Shown here one piece after another: positions 17,221 through 27,146 of a stretch of DNA of 39,887 bases. Origin of the DNA: an uncultured Myxococcales bacterium (GTDB taxonomy: Bacteria; Myxococcota_A; UBA9042; CAIXZC01); assembly GCA_903923815.1 (NCBI GenBank), contig CAIXZC010000007.1:1-39887 (forward strand), read 5' to 3'. The position numbers were made by a program, and so were the translations under genes. The notes under the pieces are model-generated. The model was not told the origin of the DNA. It saw nothing but the letters and a program-made list of their open reading frames with translations, and made no database searches. Every line of letters begins with the position of its first letter. Position 1 is the stretch's first letter.

Positions 17221-18159
17221 ATGAAGAAGATGACCGACGATACCACCAGGGTAACAGCCATGCACAACCTGTCGGATGGCGCATCCGACGCGGTTGATTG
17301 CCTGGTGCAGATCTATGGCAAGGCCCTGGGCAAGAAGTACGAGATGTTCGAGCCCCTGGTGACCCTGGGCCGGGATCCCCAGAACTCCATCGTGTTGGAT
17401 TCGGACTCCGTCTCCCGGCGCCACGCGGTGGTGGAGATCACCGACAAGGGCCGGGTGCTTCGGGACCTGGACTCCACCAACGGCACCTACCTCAATGACA
17501 TCCAGATCAAAAGCGCCGTCCTGTCCCAGAATGACCTGGTCAAGATCGGCGATACCATCTTCAAGTTCCTCAGCGGCAACAACATTGAGTCCCAGTACCA
17601 CGAAGAGATCTACCGCATGACCATCTGGGATGGCCTCACCCAGATCGCCAACAAGCGGCACCTCATGGATCACCTGGACAAGGAGTTCGCGCGCTGCCAG
17701 CGCTACAACCGCAACCTGTCCCTGGTGATGTTCGACATCGACTTCTTCAAGAACGTCAATGACACCTACGGGCACCTCACGGGGGACTACGTCCTGAAGG
17801 AGCTGTCCGATCTGCTGCGCAATCGCATCCGCCGCGAGGAACTGTTCGCTCGCTACGGCGGCGAGGAGTTCGCCATCGTCCTGCCGGAGTCCGACACCAA
17901 GGTTGCGTCCCGCTTTGCGGACATCATCCGGGCCAAGGTGGAGGACCACGTCTTTGAGTTCGAGGGCCAGCAGATCAAGGTGACCATCAGCCTGGGCGTG
18001 GCCTCCATGAACCTGGCCATGAAGACCGTCTCCGAGTTCATCGGGCAGGTGGACGCCGCCCTCTACGAGGCCAAGCGCCTTGGCAGGAATCGGGTGGTGG
18101 TGGCAGGAAACGTGGACGAACCCTCAGCGCCCATCAATCTGGACGAGCTTCACCCCTAG
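17221..18159 (+). CDS. FHA-domain diguanylate cyclase (FHA-GGDEF)
   Basis: FHA: VTLGRDPQNSIVLDSDSVSRRHAVVEI...DLDSTNGTYLN; GGDEF: MFDIDFFKNVNDTYGH and RYGGEEFAIVLP. Confidence 0.93.
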   Translation: MKKMTDDTTRVTAMHNLSDGASDAVDCLVQIYGKALGKKYEMFEPLVTLGRDPQNSIVLDSDSVSRRHAVVEITDKGRVLRDLDSTNGTYLNDIQIKSAVLSQNDLVKIGDTIFKFLSGNNIESQYHEEIYRMTIWDGLTQIANKRHLMDHLDKEFARCQRYNRNLSLVMFDIDFFKNVNDTYGHLTGDYVLKELSDLLRNRIRREELFARYGGEEFAIVLPESDTKVASRFADIIRAKVEDHVFEFEGQQIKVTISLGVASMNLAMKTVSEFIGQVDAALYEAKRLGRNRVVVAGNVDEPSAPINLDELHP

Positions 18160-18164
18160 ACGGC

Positions 18165-19367
18165 TCAAACCTCATCCAACAGGTGCCCCAGCTTGTCCTT
18201 CTTGGTCTTCAGGTAACGCTGATTGCTGTCCTGGGGGGCGATCTCCAGGGCCACCCGCTCGACGATCTCCAGGCCAAAGCCCCGGATGCCCACCAGCTTG
18301 CGGGGGTTGTTGGTCAGCAGCCGCACCCGGGTCAGTCCCAGGCGGCGCAGGATCTGCGCCCCCACGCCGTAGTTTCGCAGGTCCGCCGGGAAGCCCAGGC
18401 TGAGGTTGGCCTCCACCGTGTCCTGGCCCTGGTCCTGCAACTCGTAGGCCTTGATCTTGTTCAGCAGGCCGATGCCCCGGCCCTCCTGGCGAAGGTACAG
18501 GATGACCCCCCGTCCCTCGGCCTCAATCAGCTGCTTGGCCTTCTCCAGTTGCTGGCCGCAGTCGCAGCGGGCGGAGTGGAACACATCCCCCGTGAGGCAC
18601 TCGCTGTGGACCCTCACCAGGATGGGGCGTTCCCCCTCCAGCTCCCCCAGGATGAACACGGGGTGGCTGGTGCCGTCCATGGGGTTCTCGAAGACCCGCA
18701 CCTGCCAGCTGGCGTGCTCCGTGGGCAGTTGGGCGACGGCGGCCTCCCGCACAAAGGACTCGTGCTTCATGCGGTAGTCGATGAGGCTGGCGATGGAGAC
18801 GATCTTCAGGCCGTGCTGCTGGGAGAACAGCGTCAGGTCCTTCATGCGCGCCATGGAGCCGTCGGGGTTCATGATCTCGCAGATGACCCCCGCGGGTTCC
18901 AGGCCCGCAAGGCGCGCCAGGTCCACCGACCCTTCGGTCTGGCCAGAGCGCACCAGCACGCCTCCGTCCCTGGCGATGATGGGGAACACGTGCCCCGGGG
19001 ACACCAGATCCTCGGCCTCGGCGTTGGGGGCGATGGCGGCCCGGACGGTGATGGCGCGGTCCGCCGCGGAGATGCCCGTGCTGACCCCCTTGCGGGCCTC
19101 CACCGAGATGGTGAAGGCGGTCTCGAAGCGGGACTGGTTGTTCCGGGTCATGAGAGGAAGCTGCAGCCGCCGGGCGCGGTCCGCGGTGATGGTCATGCAG
19201 ATGAGGCCGCGGCCATAGGTGGCCATGAAGTTGATGTGCTCGGGGGTGACGAACTGGGCGGCCATGCACAGGTCCCCTTCGTTCTCCCGGTCCTCGTCGT
19301 CCACCAGGATGATCATCCGGCCGTTGCGGATGTCTTCAATCGCTTCTTCGATGCGGGCGAAAGCCAT
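18165..19367 (-). CDS. ribBA: Bifunctional DHBP synthase / GTP cyclohydrolase II
   Basis: Rib[16 protein letters not shown]; Rib[22 protein letters not shown] and [20 protein letters not shown]. Confidence 0.95.
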   Translation of the reverse strand: MAFARIEEAIEDIRNGRMIILVDDEDRENEGDLCMAAQFVTPEHINFMATYGRGLICMTITADRARRLQLPLMTRNNQSRFETAFTISVEARKGVSTGISAADRAITVRAAIAPNAEAEDLVSPGHVFPIIARDGGVLVRSGQTEGSVDLARLAGLEPAGVICEIMNPDGSMARMKDLTLFSQQHGLKIVSIASLIDYRMKHESFVREAAVAQLPTEHASWQVRVFENPMDGTSHPVFILGELEGERPILVRVHSECLTGDVFHSARCDCGQQLEKAKQLIEAEGRGVILYLRQEGRGIGLLNKIKAYELQDQGQDTVEANLSLGFPADLRNYGVGAQILRRLGLTRVRLLTNNPRKLVGIRGFGLEIVERVALEIAPQDSNQRYLKTKKDKLGHLLDEV

Positions 19368-19402
19368 TGCCCACCTCCTTGAGTTGCTGTGTTGAGGAGT
19401 CT

Positions 19403-21619
19403 TCAGATTCTGCGGCGGGAGGACACCCGGAGGGTCGCCAGGCCCAGCAGCGCCAGGGCCAGCAGGAGGCCCGTGCTGGAGGAGGGCTGGGCCGCGGTGC
19501 TGCAGGAGCTGCCGCCCTTGCCACCGGTGGAGCTGCCCACGTCCTGGCCGCCCGTCTGGTCGCCCGTGGAGTCCGCGCCCTGGGAATCCGCCAGGCCGTC
19601 CACGCCATCCTTGTCCAGGGAAATATCGTCTCCGGGGCCCGCGCCATCGGGCGTGTTGATGGCGTCCTCACCTTCGCTGGTGTCGGTGGGCAGGACGGGG
19701 TCGATGCACTGGCCGTTCTCGCACTCCAGGCCCTCGGCGCAGGTGCCGCAGGAGAAGCCGCCGCCGTTATCGCCGCACTGCAGGCCAGCGCAGCCGGGAG
19801 GGAAGTCAAACTTGGGGTTGGTGCAGTCCTTGGGTTTGGTGCCGTCGGGGGCATTGCCCGAGCCACCGCAGCCGTACCAGCCGTCGGTGGACAGCCAGCC
19901 GCAGACACCGTCGCATTCGGTCACCACAAGGGTCTCTTCTTCGCAGTAGATCTCCACGTTGCCAAAGCAGCAGCCGTCGTAGGTGATGCCCACGCAGGGG
20001 TCCGCCACGCAGGCGCCCAGGGAGCACACGGTGCCGTTGCCGCAGGCGCAGTCCGTGGGGCAGCTGCTGCAGCTCTCGTCGTCGGAGCACTCGTCGTCGC
20101 CGCAGTTGTCCACCTTGCACACGCCGGCGCTGCACACCTGGCCGTCGCCGCAGCCGCAGTCCTGGGCGCAGTTCTGGCAGTTCTCGCCCTCGCCGCAGGT
20201 GTCGTCGCCGCAGCCGTTGGGCATGGGACAGGCACTGCAGTCGTTGCAGGCGCACTCCCACTTGGGGCCCCAGCAGCCGGGATCGGGCTGTTTGTCGGAG
20301 ATGCAGGCGCCGGTGTAGCCGCCCTCAGTGTTGTTGCAGGACCCGCCCACGCAGGTGCCATCCGGGACCCACTTCTCCAGGGGCAGGGCGGGGATGGTGC
20401 GGCTGATGCAGTGGATGGCGCCGGAATACAGCGAGATCTGATCCGAGTTGATACCCACGTGGGTCCAATCGGGCATGGCCTGCTTCCACACGGCCAGGGC
20501 CTGGGCCTCCCGGTCCTTGTCCACGGAGTAGATGGGCCAGAGGTTCAGCTTGGTGGTGCCGTCCGCGCTGACATACAGCGTGGAGTTGATGAAGGTGCGG
20601 GGGATCTCGCCGTAGCCGGGGTCGTCGCCGGGGTTGGGCATGACCATCCGGTACACCGTCATGGTGACGTCCTCGCCCAGGTCGATGCTCTTCAGCAGGG
20701 CCTCGTTGTCATCCATGCGCTTGGCGTTCTCCGAGTCATCCGCCACGTCGAAGTCGCCCAGGACGGCGCCATCCCTGGCGTAGAGCTTGAAGAACATGTC
20801 GATGTGGCCGGTGCCGTCGTTGGTGATGTCCTTGAGGATGATGGTCTTGTCGCAGGCGTAGTAGTCCTTGAAGATCTTGGACAGCTCGTCCCGGGAAAGG
20901 CCCGTGTTGGTCAGTTCCCGCTGGGTGGTGTAGCAGCGGCCCTCGCCGTCGGCCTGGAAGTTGCCGCCCTCGAGGGAGATGGGGGAGCGATAGGTGCTGG
21001 CACCAACCAGCCCGCCCAGGCGGGAGGGGATGGCGTCATCCAGGATGCGCTCGGGGTAGTAGACGAAATCGGCAAAGGCCACCTGATCGTCGTCGTTCAC
21101 CAGGGGCAGGGGGGCGTAGTCGATGGTCCAGATGGCGTCGTTGGGAAGCGTGAAGAACTTCAGCCTCTCGTCGATGGTGGCCTGGGAGGCCCCCAGGGTC
21201 TTGACCTTGCTGATCAGCGAATTCTTGACGGCGGTGCCCTCGTGGATGACCCATACCTCGCCGGCGGCCAGCGCGCCGTTGACCAGCTTGGCTTGGGTGT
21301 TGAAGACCTGGGCGTCGTCGGGCAGGTAGTCCGAGGCGGTCACGATCATGGCCTGCATGGGCTCCCACTCCTTCATGGCGCGGAAGGTGCCCGGGGCCGG
21401 CGGCTCGGTGATGGCGTACCACTGGGAATGGGAATCCCGATAGTCGCTGTAGTAGTCGGCCTTCTGGGCGGTCAGTTCACCAGCGGGCAGGGCGGTGGCG
21501 GGAAGGAACCCGGGTACGCGGCCGCCGGTAGCCACGGCCTCGCCGGGGGCATAGGCCTGCTCGGCACAGGACGCCAGCAGCAGAACGGCGCAGATGGAAT
21601 ACAGGGCAACGAGCTTCAT
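19403..21619 (-). CDS. Secreted lipoprotein of the peptidyl-arginine / agmatine deiminase family with Cys-rich repeats and MYXO-CTERM-like tail
   Basis: Lipobox [40 protein letters not shown]; repeats like [15 protein letters not shown]-terminal [37 protein letters not shown]. Confidence 0.82.
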   Translation of the reverse strand: MKLVALYSICAVLLLASCAEQAYAPGEAVATGGRVPGFLPATALPAGELTAQKADYYSDYRDSHSQWYAITEPPAPGTFRAMKEWEPMQAMIVTASDYLPDDAQVFNTQAKLVNGALAAGEVWVIHEGTAVKNSLISKVKTLGASQATIDERLKFFTLPNDAIWTIDYAPLPLVNDDDQVAFADFVYYPERILDDAIPSRLGGLVGASTYRSPISLEGGNFQADGEGRCYTTQRELTNTGLSRDELSKIFKDYYACDKTIILKDITNDGTGHIDMFFKLYARDGAVLGDFDVADDSENAKRMDDNEALLKSIDLGEDVTMTVYRMVMPNPGDDPGYGEIPRTFINSTLYVSADGTTKLNLWPIYSVDKDREAQALAVWKQAMPDWTHVGINSDQISLYSGAIHCISRTIPALPLEKWVPDGTCVGGSCNNTEGGYTGACISDKQPDPGCWGPKWECACNDCSACPMPNGCGDDTCGEGENCQNCAQDCGCGDGQVCSAGVCKVDNCGDDECSDDESCSSCPTDCACGNGTVCSLGACVADPCVGITYDGCCFGNVEIYCEEETLVVTECDGVCGWLSTDGWYGCGGSGNAPDGTKPKDCTNPKFDFPPGCAGLQCGDNGGGFSCGTCAEGLECENGQCIDPVLPTDTSEGEDAINTPDGAGPGDDISLDKDGVDGLADSQGADSTGDQTGGQDVGSSTGGKGGSSCSTAAQPSSSTGLLLALALLGLATLRVSSRRRI

Positions 21620-21824
21620 GGGACCTCCCACCTTTTCGGGGCTGTTCTTCAAACGCGCGCAACACTAACTAGCGTGACCCGCTTTGGCAATAGATTATTC
21701 CCGGCGCGGCCCGTGGCCTGCCACAAGAAAGTCCTTGCCTTTTTGGGCTAGAAAAAGATACTTACCCGCGGTCTGCCGTCATCTGGCGGCACAGGAACCG
21801 AGTCAGATTGGAAGGAGTCAAACG

Positions 21825-21998
21825 ATGGCCAACACCAAGACCCTCACCCGCGAAGAGCGGAAGGCCAAGAAGCGGGTTCTCCGCCGTGGCTTGAAAGATT
21901 TCTACACGACCTTCACCGCCGTGGATCGCAAGAAGTTCCGCAAGGCCGTCAAGGGCGGGCTGCGCGGCTTCAAACTGGGAACCAACCAGGAAGATTGA
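21825..21998 (+). CDS. 57-aa highly basic protein, unknown function
   Basis: MANTKTLTREERKAKKRVLRRGLKDFYTTFTAVDRKKFRKAVKGGLRGFKLGTNQED; GGAAGGAG RBS; 7-nt gap to galU. Confidence 0.7.
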   Translation: MANTKTLTREERKAKKRVLRRGLKDFYTTFTAVDRKKFRKAVKGGLRGFKLGTNQED

Positions 21999-22005
21999 TG
22001 ACCCC

Positions 22006-22836
22006 ATGAAAGCGGTCATACCAGCGGCCGGTCTAGGCACTCGTATGTTTCCGCTTTCTCTGGCCTGTCCCAAGGAGATGCTGCCGTTGGGCAGGAAGCC
22101 CGCGCTGCATCATGTTGTGGAGGAGGCCGTGGATGCGGGGGTGGATACCCTCGTGCTCATCACCGCGCCCTCCAAGACCTCCATCACCAAGTACTTCTTC
22201 GAACCCCTGGAAGCGACGCTCCCGGCGGGCTGCCCGCGGGAAGCCATGGAGGAGATCCGCCGCCTCACCGACAAGCTGGACATCGTCGTGATCCATCAAA
22301 AGGGCGCCAAGGGCCTGGGCCACGCGGTCTGGTCTGCCCATTCGGTGGTGGGTGACGAGCCCTTCCTGGTCATGCTCCCAGACGACATCATCCGGCCCGC
22401 CATCACCAAGGACATGGTAGCCCTCGGGGGCGCCTCGGGCTTGGGCGTGCTGGTGGTCAAGGAGGTTGCCGAGGACGAGGTCAGCCGCTACGGCATTGTG
22501 GAATGCAGCGGCGACCAGCAGCCCCTTCGGATCACCGGTGCCATTGAGAAACCCCCGGTGCAGTTGGCCCCCTCGCGCAAGGCCATCCTGGGCCGCTACC
22601 TGCTGCCCGCCGGGACCATGTCCATGCTGGGCGGGGTGGGCACGGGGCACGGCGGCGAGATCCAGCTGACCTCCTGCCTGGATCTGATCGCCAAGCGAGA
22701 CGGGCTCCTGGGCATCACCCTGGATCCTGGCCGCCACCTGGACCTGGGCACCATGGAGGGCTACCTTGAGGCCAACACCCGCGTGGCCCTTGAGGAACCT
22801 GAGTTGCGTCGCAGACTGGGCCTCTCACTTCACTGA
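22006..22836 (+). CDS. galU: UTP-glucose-1-phosphate uridylyltransferase-like nucleotidyltransferase
   Basis: MKAVIPAAGLGTRMFPLSLACPKEMLPLGRKPALHHVVEEAVDAG; QKGAKGLGHAV; LPDDII. Confidence 0.88.
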   Translation: MKAVIPAAGLGTRMFPLSLACPKEMLPLGRKPALHHVVEEAVDAGVDTLVLITAPSKTSITKYFFEPLEATLPAGCPREAMEEIRRLTDKLDIVVIHQKGAKGLGHAVWSAHSVVGDEPFLVMLPDDIIRPAITKDMVALGGASGLGVLVVKEVAEDEVSRYGIVECSGDQQPLRITGAIEKPPVQLAPSRKAILGRYLLPAGTMSMLGGVGTGHGGEIQLTSCLDLIAKRDGLLGITLDPGRHLDLGTMEGYLEANTRVALEEPELRRRLGLSLH

Positions 22837-22852
22837 CCAGTACGGAGAAACC

Positions 22853-23980
22853 ATGGTTGAGGGCGTATTTGAACGCATAGCGAACCTGCGTGAGCGGATT
22901 GGCGCCCTGGACGAGGCCTTCGATCTGCAAGGCAAGCTTCGGGAACTGCAGCGCCTGGAGGACCTCAGCCAGGAGCCCGGCTTCTGGAACGACGCCGCCA
23001 CCGCCGCCAAGACCCTCAAGCACCAGGCCGCTCTGAAGCGTGTCGTGGCCGACCTGCGGACCACCCGGGGCCTGATGGATGACGCTGAGGTCCTGGCCAC
23101 CATGGCCCAGGAGGAGGGCGATCACAGCCAGGACGAGGAGATCGGCGGGCTGGTGGAGAAAAGCGAGGCCTCCGTCAAGCGCCTGGAGTTGCAGCGCATG
23201 CTGTCGGGCGAGAACGACGCCGGCAACGCCTTCCTGGTCATCAACGCCGGGGCCGGTGGTACCGAGTCCCAGGACTGGGCCAACATGCTCATGCGCATGT
23301 ACCTGCGCTTCTGCGATCGGCAGGGCTGGAAGTCCTCCATCTACGACGAGCAGGCGGGGGAAGAGGCGGGCATCAAGTCCGCGACGATCCTGGTGGAGGG
23401 CGAGAACGCCTTCGGGTTCCTCAAGGCCGAGATCGGCATCCACCGGCTGGTGCGCCTCTCGCCCTTCGATGCGGCCCATCGCCGCCACACCTCCTTCGTG
23501 GGGGTCTTCGTCTATCCCCAGGTGGACGACGACATCGACATCGTGATCGAAGAGAAGGACCTGCGCATCGACATCTTCCGGGCCAGCGGCGCGGGCGGCC
23601 AGAAGGTCAACAAGACCTCCTCCGCCATCCGCATCACCCACATCCCGACGAACATCGTGGTCCAGTGCCAGAACGAGCGCTCCCAGTACAAGAACAAGGA
23701 CATGGCCATGAAGGTCCTCAAGGCCCGGCTGTATGACCTTGAGCAAAGCAAGAAGGACGAAGAGAAGAGCAAGCTGGAGTCCACCAAGCAGCGGATCAAC
23801 TTCGGCTCCCAGATCCGCTCTTACGTGCTGCAGCCCTATCGTCTGGTGAAGGACCACCGCACGGGCCTGGGCATCGGTAACGCCGACGCCGTCCTGGATG
23901 GCGACCTCACCCCCTTCATCCAGGCCTTCCTGATGCGCCGCGCCGACGACCCCATCCCCACCGATACCGACGATTTCTGA
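22853..23980 (+). CDS. prfB: Peptide chain release factor 2
   Basis: SPF tripeptide (RLVRLSPFDAAHRRHTSF) and GGQ motif (ASGAGGQKVNKTSSAIRITHIPT); no in-frame UGA. Confidence 0.94.
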   Translation: MVEGVFERIANLRERIGALDEAFDLQGKLRELQRLEDLSQEPGFWNDAATAAKTLKHQAALKRVVADLRTTRGLMDDAEVLATMAQEEGDHSQDEEIGGLVEKSEASVKRLELQRMLSGENDAGNAFLVINAGAGGTESQDWANMLMRMYLRFCDRQGWKSSIYDEQAGEEAGIKSATILVEGENAFGFLKAEIGIHRLVRLSPFDAAHRRHTSFVGVFVYPQVDDDIDIVIEEKDLRIDIFRASGAGGQKVNKTSSAIRITHIPTNIVVQCQNERSQYKNKDMAMKVLKARLYDLEQSKKDEEKSKLESTKQRINFGSQIRSYVLQPYRLVKDHRTGLGIGNADAVLDGDLTPFIQAFLMRRADDPIPTDTDDF

Positions 23981-23985
23981 AAGCC

Positions 23986-24047
23986 AGCCCCCTCCCTTGC
24001 GGTCCGCACCCGGGCACCCTTTGGGCGCAGCCCCCTCCCTTGCGGTC
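23986..24047. repeat. 19-bp direct repeat AGCCCCCTCCCTTGCGGTC, two copies 43 bp apart
   Basis: Copies at 23986-24004 and 24029-24047, between convergent prfB and hflX. Confidence 0.85.
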
Positions 24048-24072
24048 GGGGTTCGGTTAATGTTTGGGTGGG

Positions 24073-25797
24073 TTACTCGTCCTCATCCAGGTCGGGCACC
24101 AGCTCCAACTGGGGCGGGCCCAGGGGCCTATCGGAATACTCCGGGAAGAATTGCAGGCGTTCCAGGGTCTCCTCCAGCAGCTTCACCAACGGTCGCAAAG
24201 TGGCCGGATCCCGGGCGCTGATGCCTATGCAGTCCTCGTCCAGAGGCAGGTTCATACCCTGGGCCGCGGGTTTGTCCAGCTTGTTGAACACGGTGAGGCG
24301 CGGCGTGGCCTCCAGCTCCAGGTCCTCCAGGATCTGCTCCACCGCCGCCTGCTGCTCCTCCCAGTGGGGGTTGGACACGTCCACCACGTGGAGGAACAGG
24401 TCCGCCTGGGCCAGCTCCTCCAGGGTCGCCGTGAAGGCCTGCAGGAGGGTCCGTGGCAGGTTCCTGATGAAGCCCACGGTGTCCGTGATTACCAGCTCCC
24501 GATCCCTGGGGAAGCGCAGCCGCCGACTGAAGGGATCCAGCGTGGCAAACAGCTTGTCCTCGGCGTCCGCCGTCGCCCCCGTGAGGCTGTTCAGCAGGGT
24601 GCTCTTGCCCGCGTTGGTGTAGCCCACAATGGAGACCACCGGCACCCCCGTGCGCTGGCGCCGCCGCCGCCGGGTCTCGCGCTCCGAGGACAGGGCCTCA
24701 AGCTGCTTCTCCAGCCGCAAGATGCGCTCCTTGATGCGTCGCCGGTCGATCTCCAGCTTGGTCTCCCCGGGGCCCCTCCCGCCGATGCCGCCCATGAGCC
24801 GACTCATGGCCAATCCCGCTCCCACCAGCCGGGGCAGGATGTGCCGCAGTTGGGCCAGCTCCACCTGGATGCGTCCGTCGTTGGACCGGGCCCGCTGGGC
24901 GAAGATGTCCAGAATCAGCTGGGTGCGGTCCATCACCCGCACCTCCGCCAGCCGCGAGATGTTGCGCACCTGGGCTGCGCTCAGCTCGGGGCTGAACACC
25001 AGCAGGTCCACGCCCTTGTGCATGGCCTCCTGGATCAGCGCGTTCAGGCGCCCCGAGCCGATGAAAGTCGCGGGGTCCGGCCGCCGCCGCTGCACCACCG
25101 TGTCCACCACGTCGATGCCGGCGGACCTGGCCAACTCCTGAAGTTCCGCCACGTCCCAGTCCCCGTGCCGGGAGTTGCCGTGGTCCAGGTGCACCAGGAA
25201 GGCCCGCTCACCCCGGTTGTTCTCTGGGCGCCGGTCCCGGGTCTCCAGTTGATCGTCCAGGTCTCCCATCAGCGCGGCGAAGTCCACCTTCACGTCTGCC
25301 ACGGGGCAGCGGGGGTGGACCTCAAACTTCTTCCCGGCCGGGTTTTCGGGCAGCACGTGGGCCCAGGAGATGGTGGTGGGTCGGCTGGGGGGCGCGGGGG
25401 GCCACAGCACCGCCACGGCGTCCAGATACAGCAGCCCCAGATCGGTGAAGTCGTCGTCGTCCAGCTCGTCCCCCGGCGCATGGACATGCACAAAGCGCAC
25501 GCCCCGCAGCTTCCCGGGGGCCCGGCGGAAACGGTCGAACTCGGGCAGCTTGATCCCCCGCGCGTCCCCCAGCACCACGTACTGCACTTGCCCCTTGCGG
25601 TCCAGCACCAGCCCCACCTGCCGGCCCAGCAGGGTGGAGGCCGCGGCCAGTTCGTCGGCCAGTTCGGGGGGGATCAGGGCCTCGGGCTGGCAGCGACGGC
25701 GGTACAGGCGCTCCAGGGCGGCGGCATGGGAGGCCTTCAGACCAGTGGTTTCTCCATAGATTCGGCGGGTAATGGTGCACCTCCCCGGGCAGGACAA
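24073..25797 (-). CDS. hflX: Ribosome-associated GTPase HflX, long form with N-terminal extension
   Basis: GGIGGRGPGETKLEIDRRRI, GYTNAGKSTLLN, TDTVGFIRNLP, NKLD. Start uncertain: TTG at 25797 or possible ATT at 25773. Confidence 0.92.
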   Translation of the reverse strand: MSCPGRCTITRRIYGETTGLKASHAAALERLYRRRCQPEALIPPELADELAAASTLLGRQVGLVLDRKGQVQYVVLGDARGIKLPEFDRFRRAPGKLRGVRFVHVHAPGDELDDDDFTDLGLLYLDAVAVLWPPAPPSRPTTISWAHVLPENPAGKKFEVHPRCPVADVKVDFAALMGDLDDQLETRDRRPENNRGERAFLVHLDHGNSRHGDWDVAELQELARSAGIDVVDTVVQRRRPDPATFIGSGRLNALIQEAMHKGVDLLVFSPELSAAQVRNISRLAEVRVMDRTQLILDIFAQRARSNDGRIQVELAQLRHILPRLVGAGLAMSRLMGGIGGRGPGETKLEIDRRRIKERILRLEKQLEALSSERETRRRRRQRTGVPVVSIVGYTNAGKSTLLNSLTGATADAEDKLFATLDPFSRRLRFPRDRELVITDTVGFIRNLPRTLLQAFTATLEELAQADLFLHVVDVSNPHWEEQQAAVEQILEDLELEATPRLTVFNKLDKPAAQGMNLPLDEDCIGISARDPATLRPLVKLLEETLERLQFFPEYSDRPLGPPQLELVPDLDEDE

Positions 25798-25966
25798 GCG
25801 GACCCCCTGGAGCCCGCGCGGCGCATCTTACTCCCACCCCCGCTGAATGCGCAACGGCGCGCCGCGTCAATGCATGACGGCGATGCAAGATTATTAGTTC
25901 CCGCGCTCGTCCCCAAGGTCCCATTTGGAGCCCTATCTCAAGTAGCCGCCACGCAAAAGTATTTGC

Positions 25967-25995
25967 TTGACAGGTCAGACCCCTTTCTCTAAAAG
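25967..25995 (+). promoter_or_regulatory. Predicted sigma70-type promoter for the 26067 gene cluster
   Basis: TTGACA (25967-25972), 17-bp spacer, TAAAAG (25990-25995). Confidence 0.5.
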
Positions 25996-26066
25996 GGAGT
26001 CTGCAAATCCGGAAGAGCCTGCATTTTTATGCAAGCCTTTGAAAGGTCTTTCGGGGGGAGGGATAC

Positions 26067-27095
26067 TTGAGAAACGCCAGATTTTTCTTTGTGGTGGCCC
26101 TGCTTCTAGCGTGCCCCGGACGGCTGTTTGCCCAGTCCAATGCATATCCATTAGCTCTTACCGAGGAGGAACGCATACTCCAGGAGGCCGAGAGCTACCA
26201 AGCGCCCTTCGGCGTGTCGGTGGGGCTGGGACAGACGCTGGGTGCGGCCACCTTCAACGACAACGCGGGCGTCCGGCGCCCCTCCCTGGACATGAGCATC
26301 TCCGTGTCCCCCTACTGGCGCCTCACCAAGCTGATGCGACTGACGGCGGGCATAGGCACCTCCGTGGCCCTCGTGGAGAGCTATGACACCAACACCACCA
26401 AGCAGCATCAGTGGTACCTGTCGGATCTGTCCTTGGGCCTCAGCCACGCGCAGCTTGCCAAGATTCCGGGGGCGGACATTGGCGTCAGCGGCCAGGTGTC
26501 CCTGGGCTTCCCCACCAGCCTCCAGAGCCAATACCGCGAGTTGATCATGGCCATGCGGGCAGGTCTGGGCTTCTCCCGTGCCTTTGGCCCCGTGTACGTG
26601 TCCTACGGCATCGGCGTGTTCAAGAACCTCAATCGCTACACCTCCCCGACCCTCAGCCGCGAGGAAGTGGGCGATCATGTCATCCTGTCCCACTACCAGG
26701 GCAACGAGAACCTGACCTCCGACCTGGTGGCCCTGGGCGGCAACAACACCAGCTTCGGCATCAGCAACAGCCTGCTGGTCAGCTATTACATCATTGATCC
26801 CCTGTCGTTCACCGTGGCCTACACCCTGTCCAACTCCTGGACCTACCGCTCCTACTCCAACGACGAGTACGCCTCGGAGTACGCCGACGGCGGCCGCGGC
26901 CAGCGGGACAGCCACTCGGGCGTGGTGGACATCACCTACCAGTTCAATGATGTGTACTCGCTGGGCCTGGGCGTCCAGACGGTGGCCGCCCCGCGGACGG
27001 CCGACAACAAGGGATGGACCTTTCCGTTCCTGAACTTTTCCAATGACTACCGCTCGAACACGGGAATCTATCTCGGGTTCAACGCGGCGTTTTAG
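26067..27095 (+). CDS. Putative outer-membrane beta-barrel protein
   Basis: Signal peptide RNARFFFVVALLLACPGRLFAQ; alternating aromatic/hydrophilic pattern; C-terminal Phe (GIYLGFNAAF); TTG start. Confidence 0.7.
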   Translation: MRNARFFFVVALLLACPGRLFAQSNAYPLALTEEERILQEAESYQAPFGVSVGLGQTLGAATFNDNAGVRRPSLDMSISVSPYWRLTKLMRLTAGIGTSVALVESYDTNTTKQHQWYLSDLSLGLSHAQLAKIPGADIGVSGQVSLGFPTSLQSQYRELIMAMRAGLGFSRAFGPVYVSYGIGVFKNLNRYTSPTLSREEVGDHVILSHYQGNENLTSDLVALGGNNTSFGISNSLLVSYYIIDPLSFTVAYTLSNSWTYRSYSNDEYASEYADGGRGQRDSHSGVVDITYQFNDVYSLGLGVQTVAAPRTADNKGWTFPFLNFSNDYRSNTGIYLGFNAAF

Positions 27096-27146
27096 TCCGG
27101 TTGGGGCTTTCATTGGCGACAACGGTTTTCTTCAGGAGGTAACTTG

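Noticed and set aside
19367-21751. 794-aa plus-strand ORF opposite the deiminase gene
   Set aside because: Ala/Val/Gly-rich shadow ORF; the minus strand has signal peptide, catalytic motifs and Cys repeats.
24064-25992. 642-aa plus-strand ORF opposite hflX
   Set aside because: Shadow ORF; the minus strand has all GTPase G motifs.
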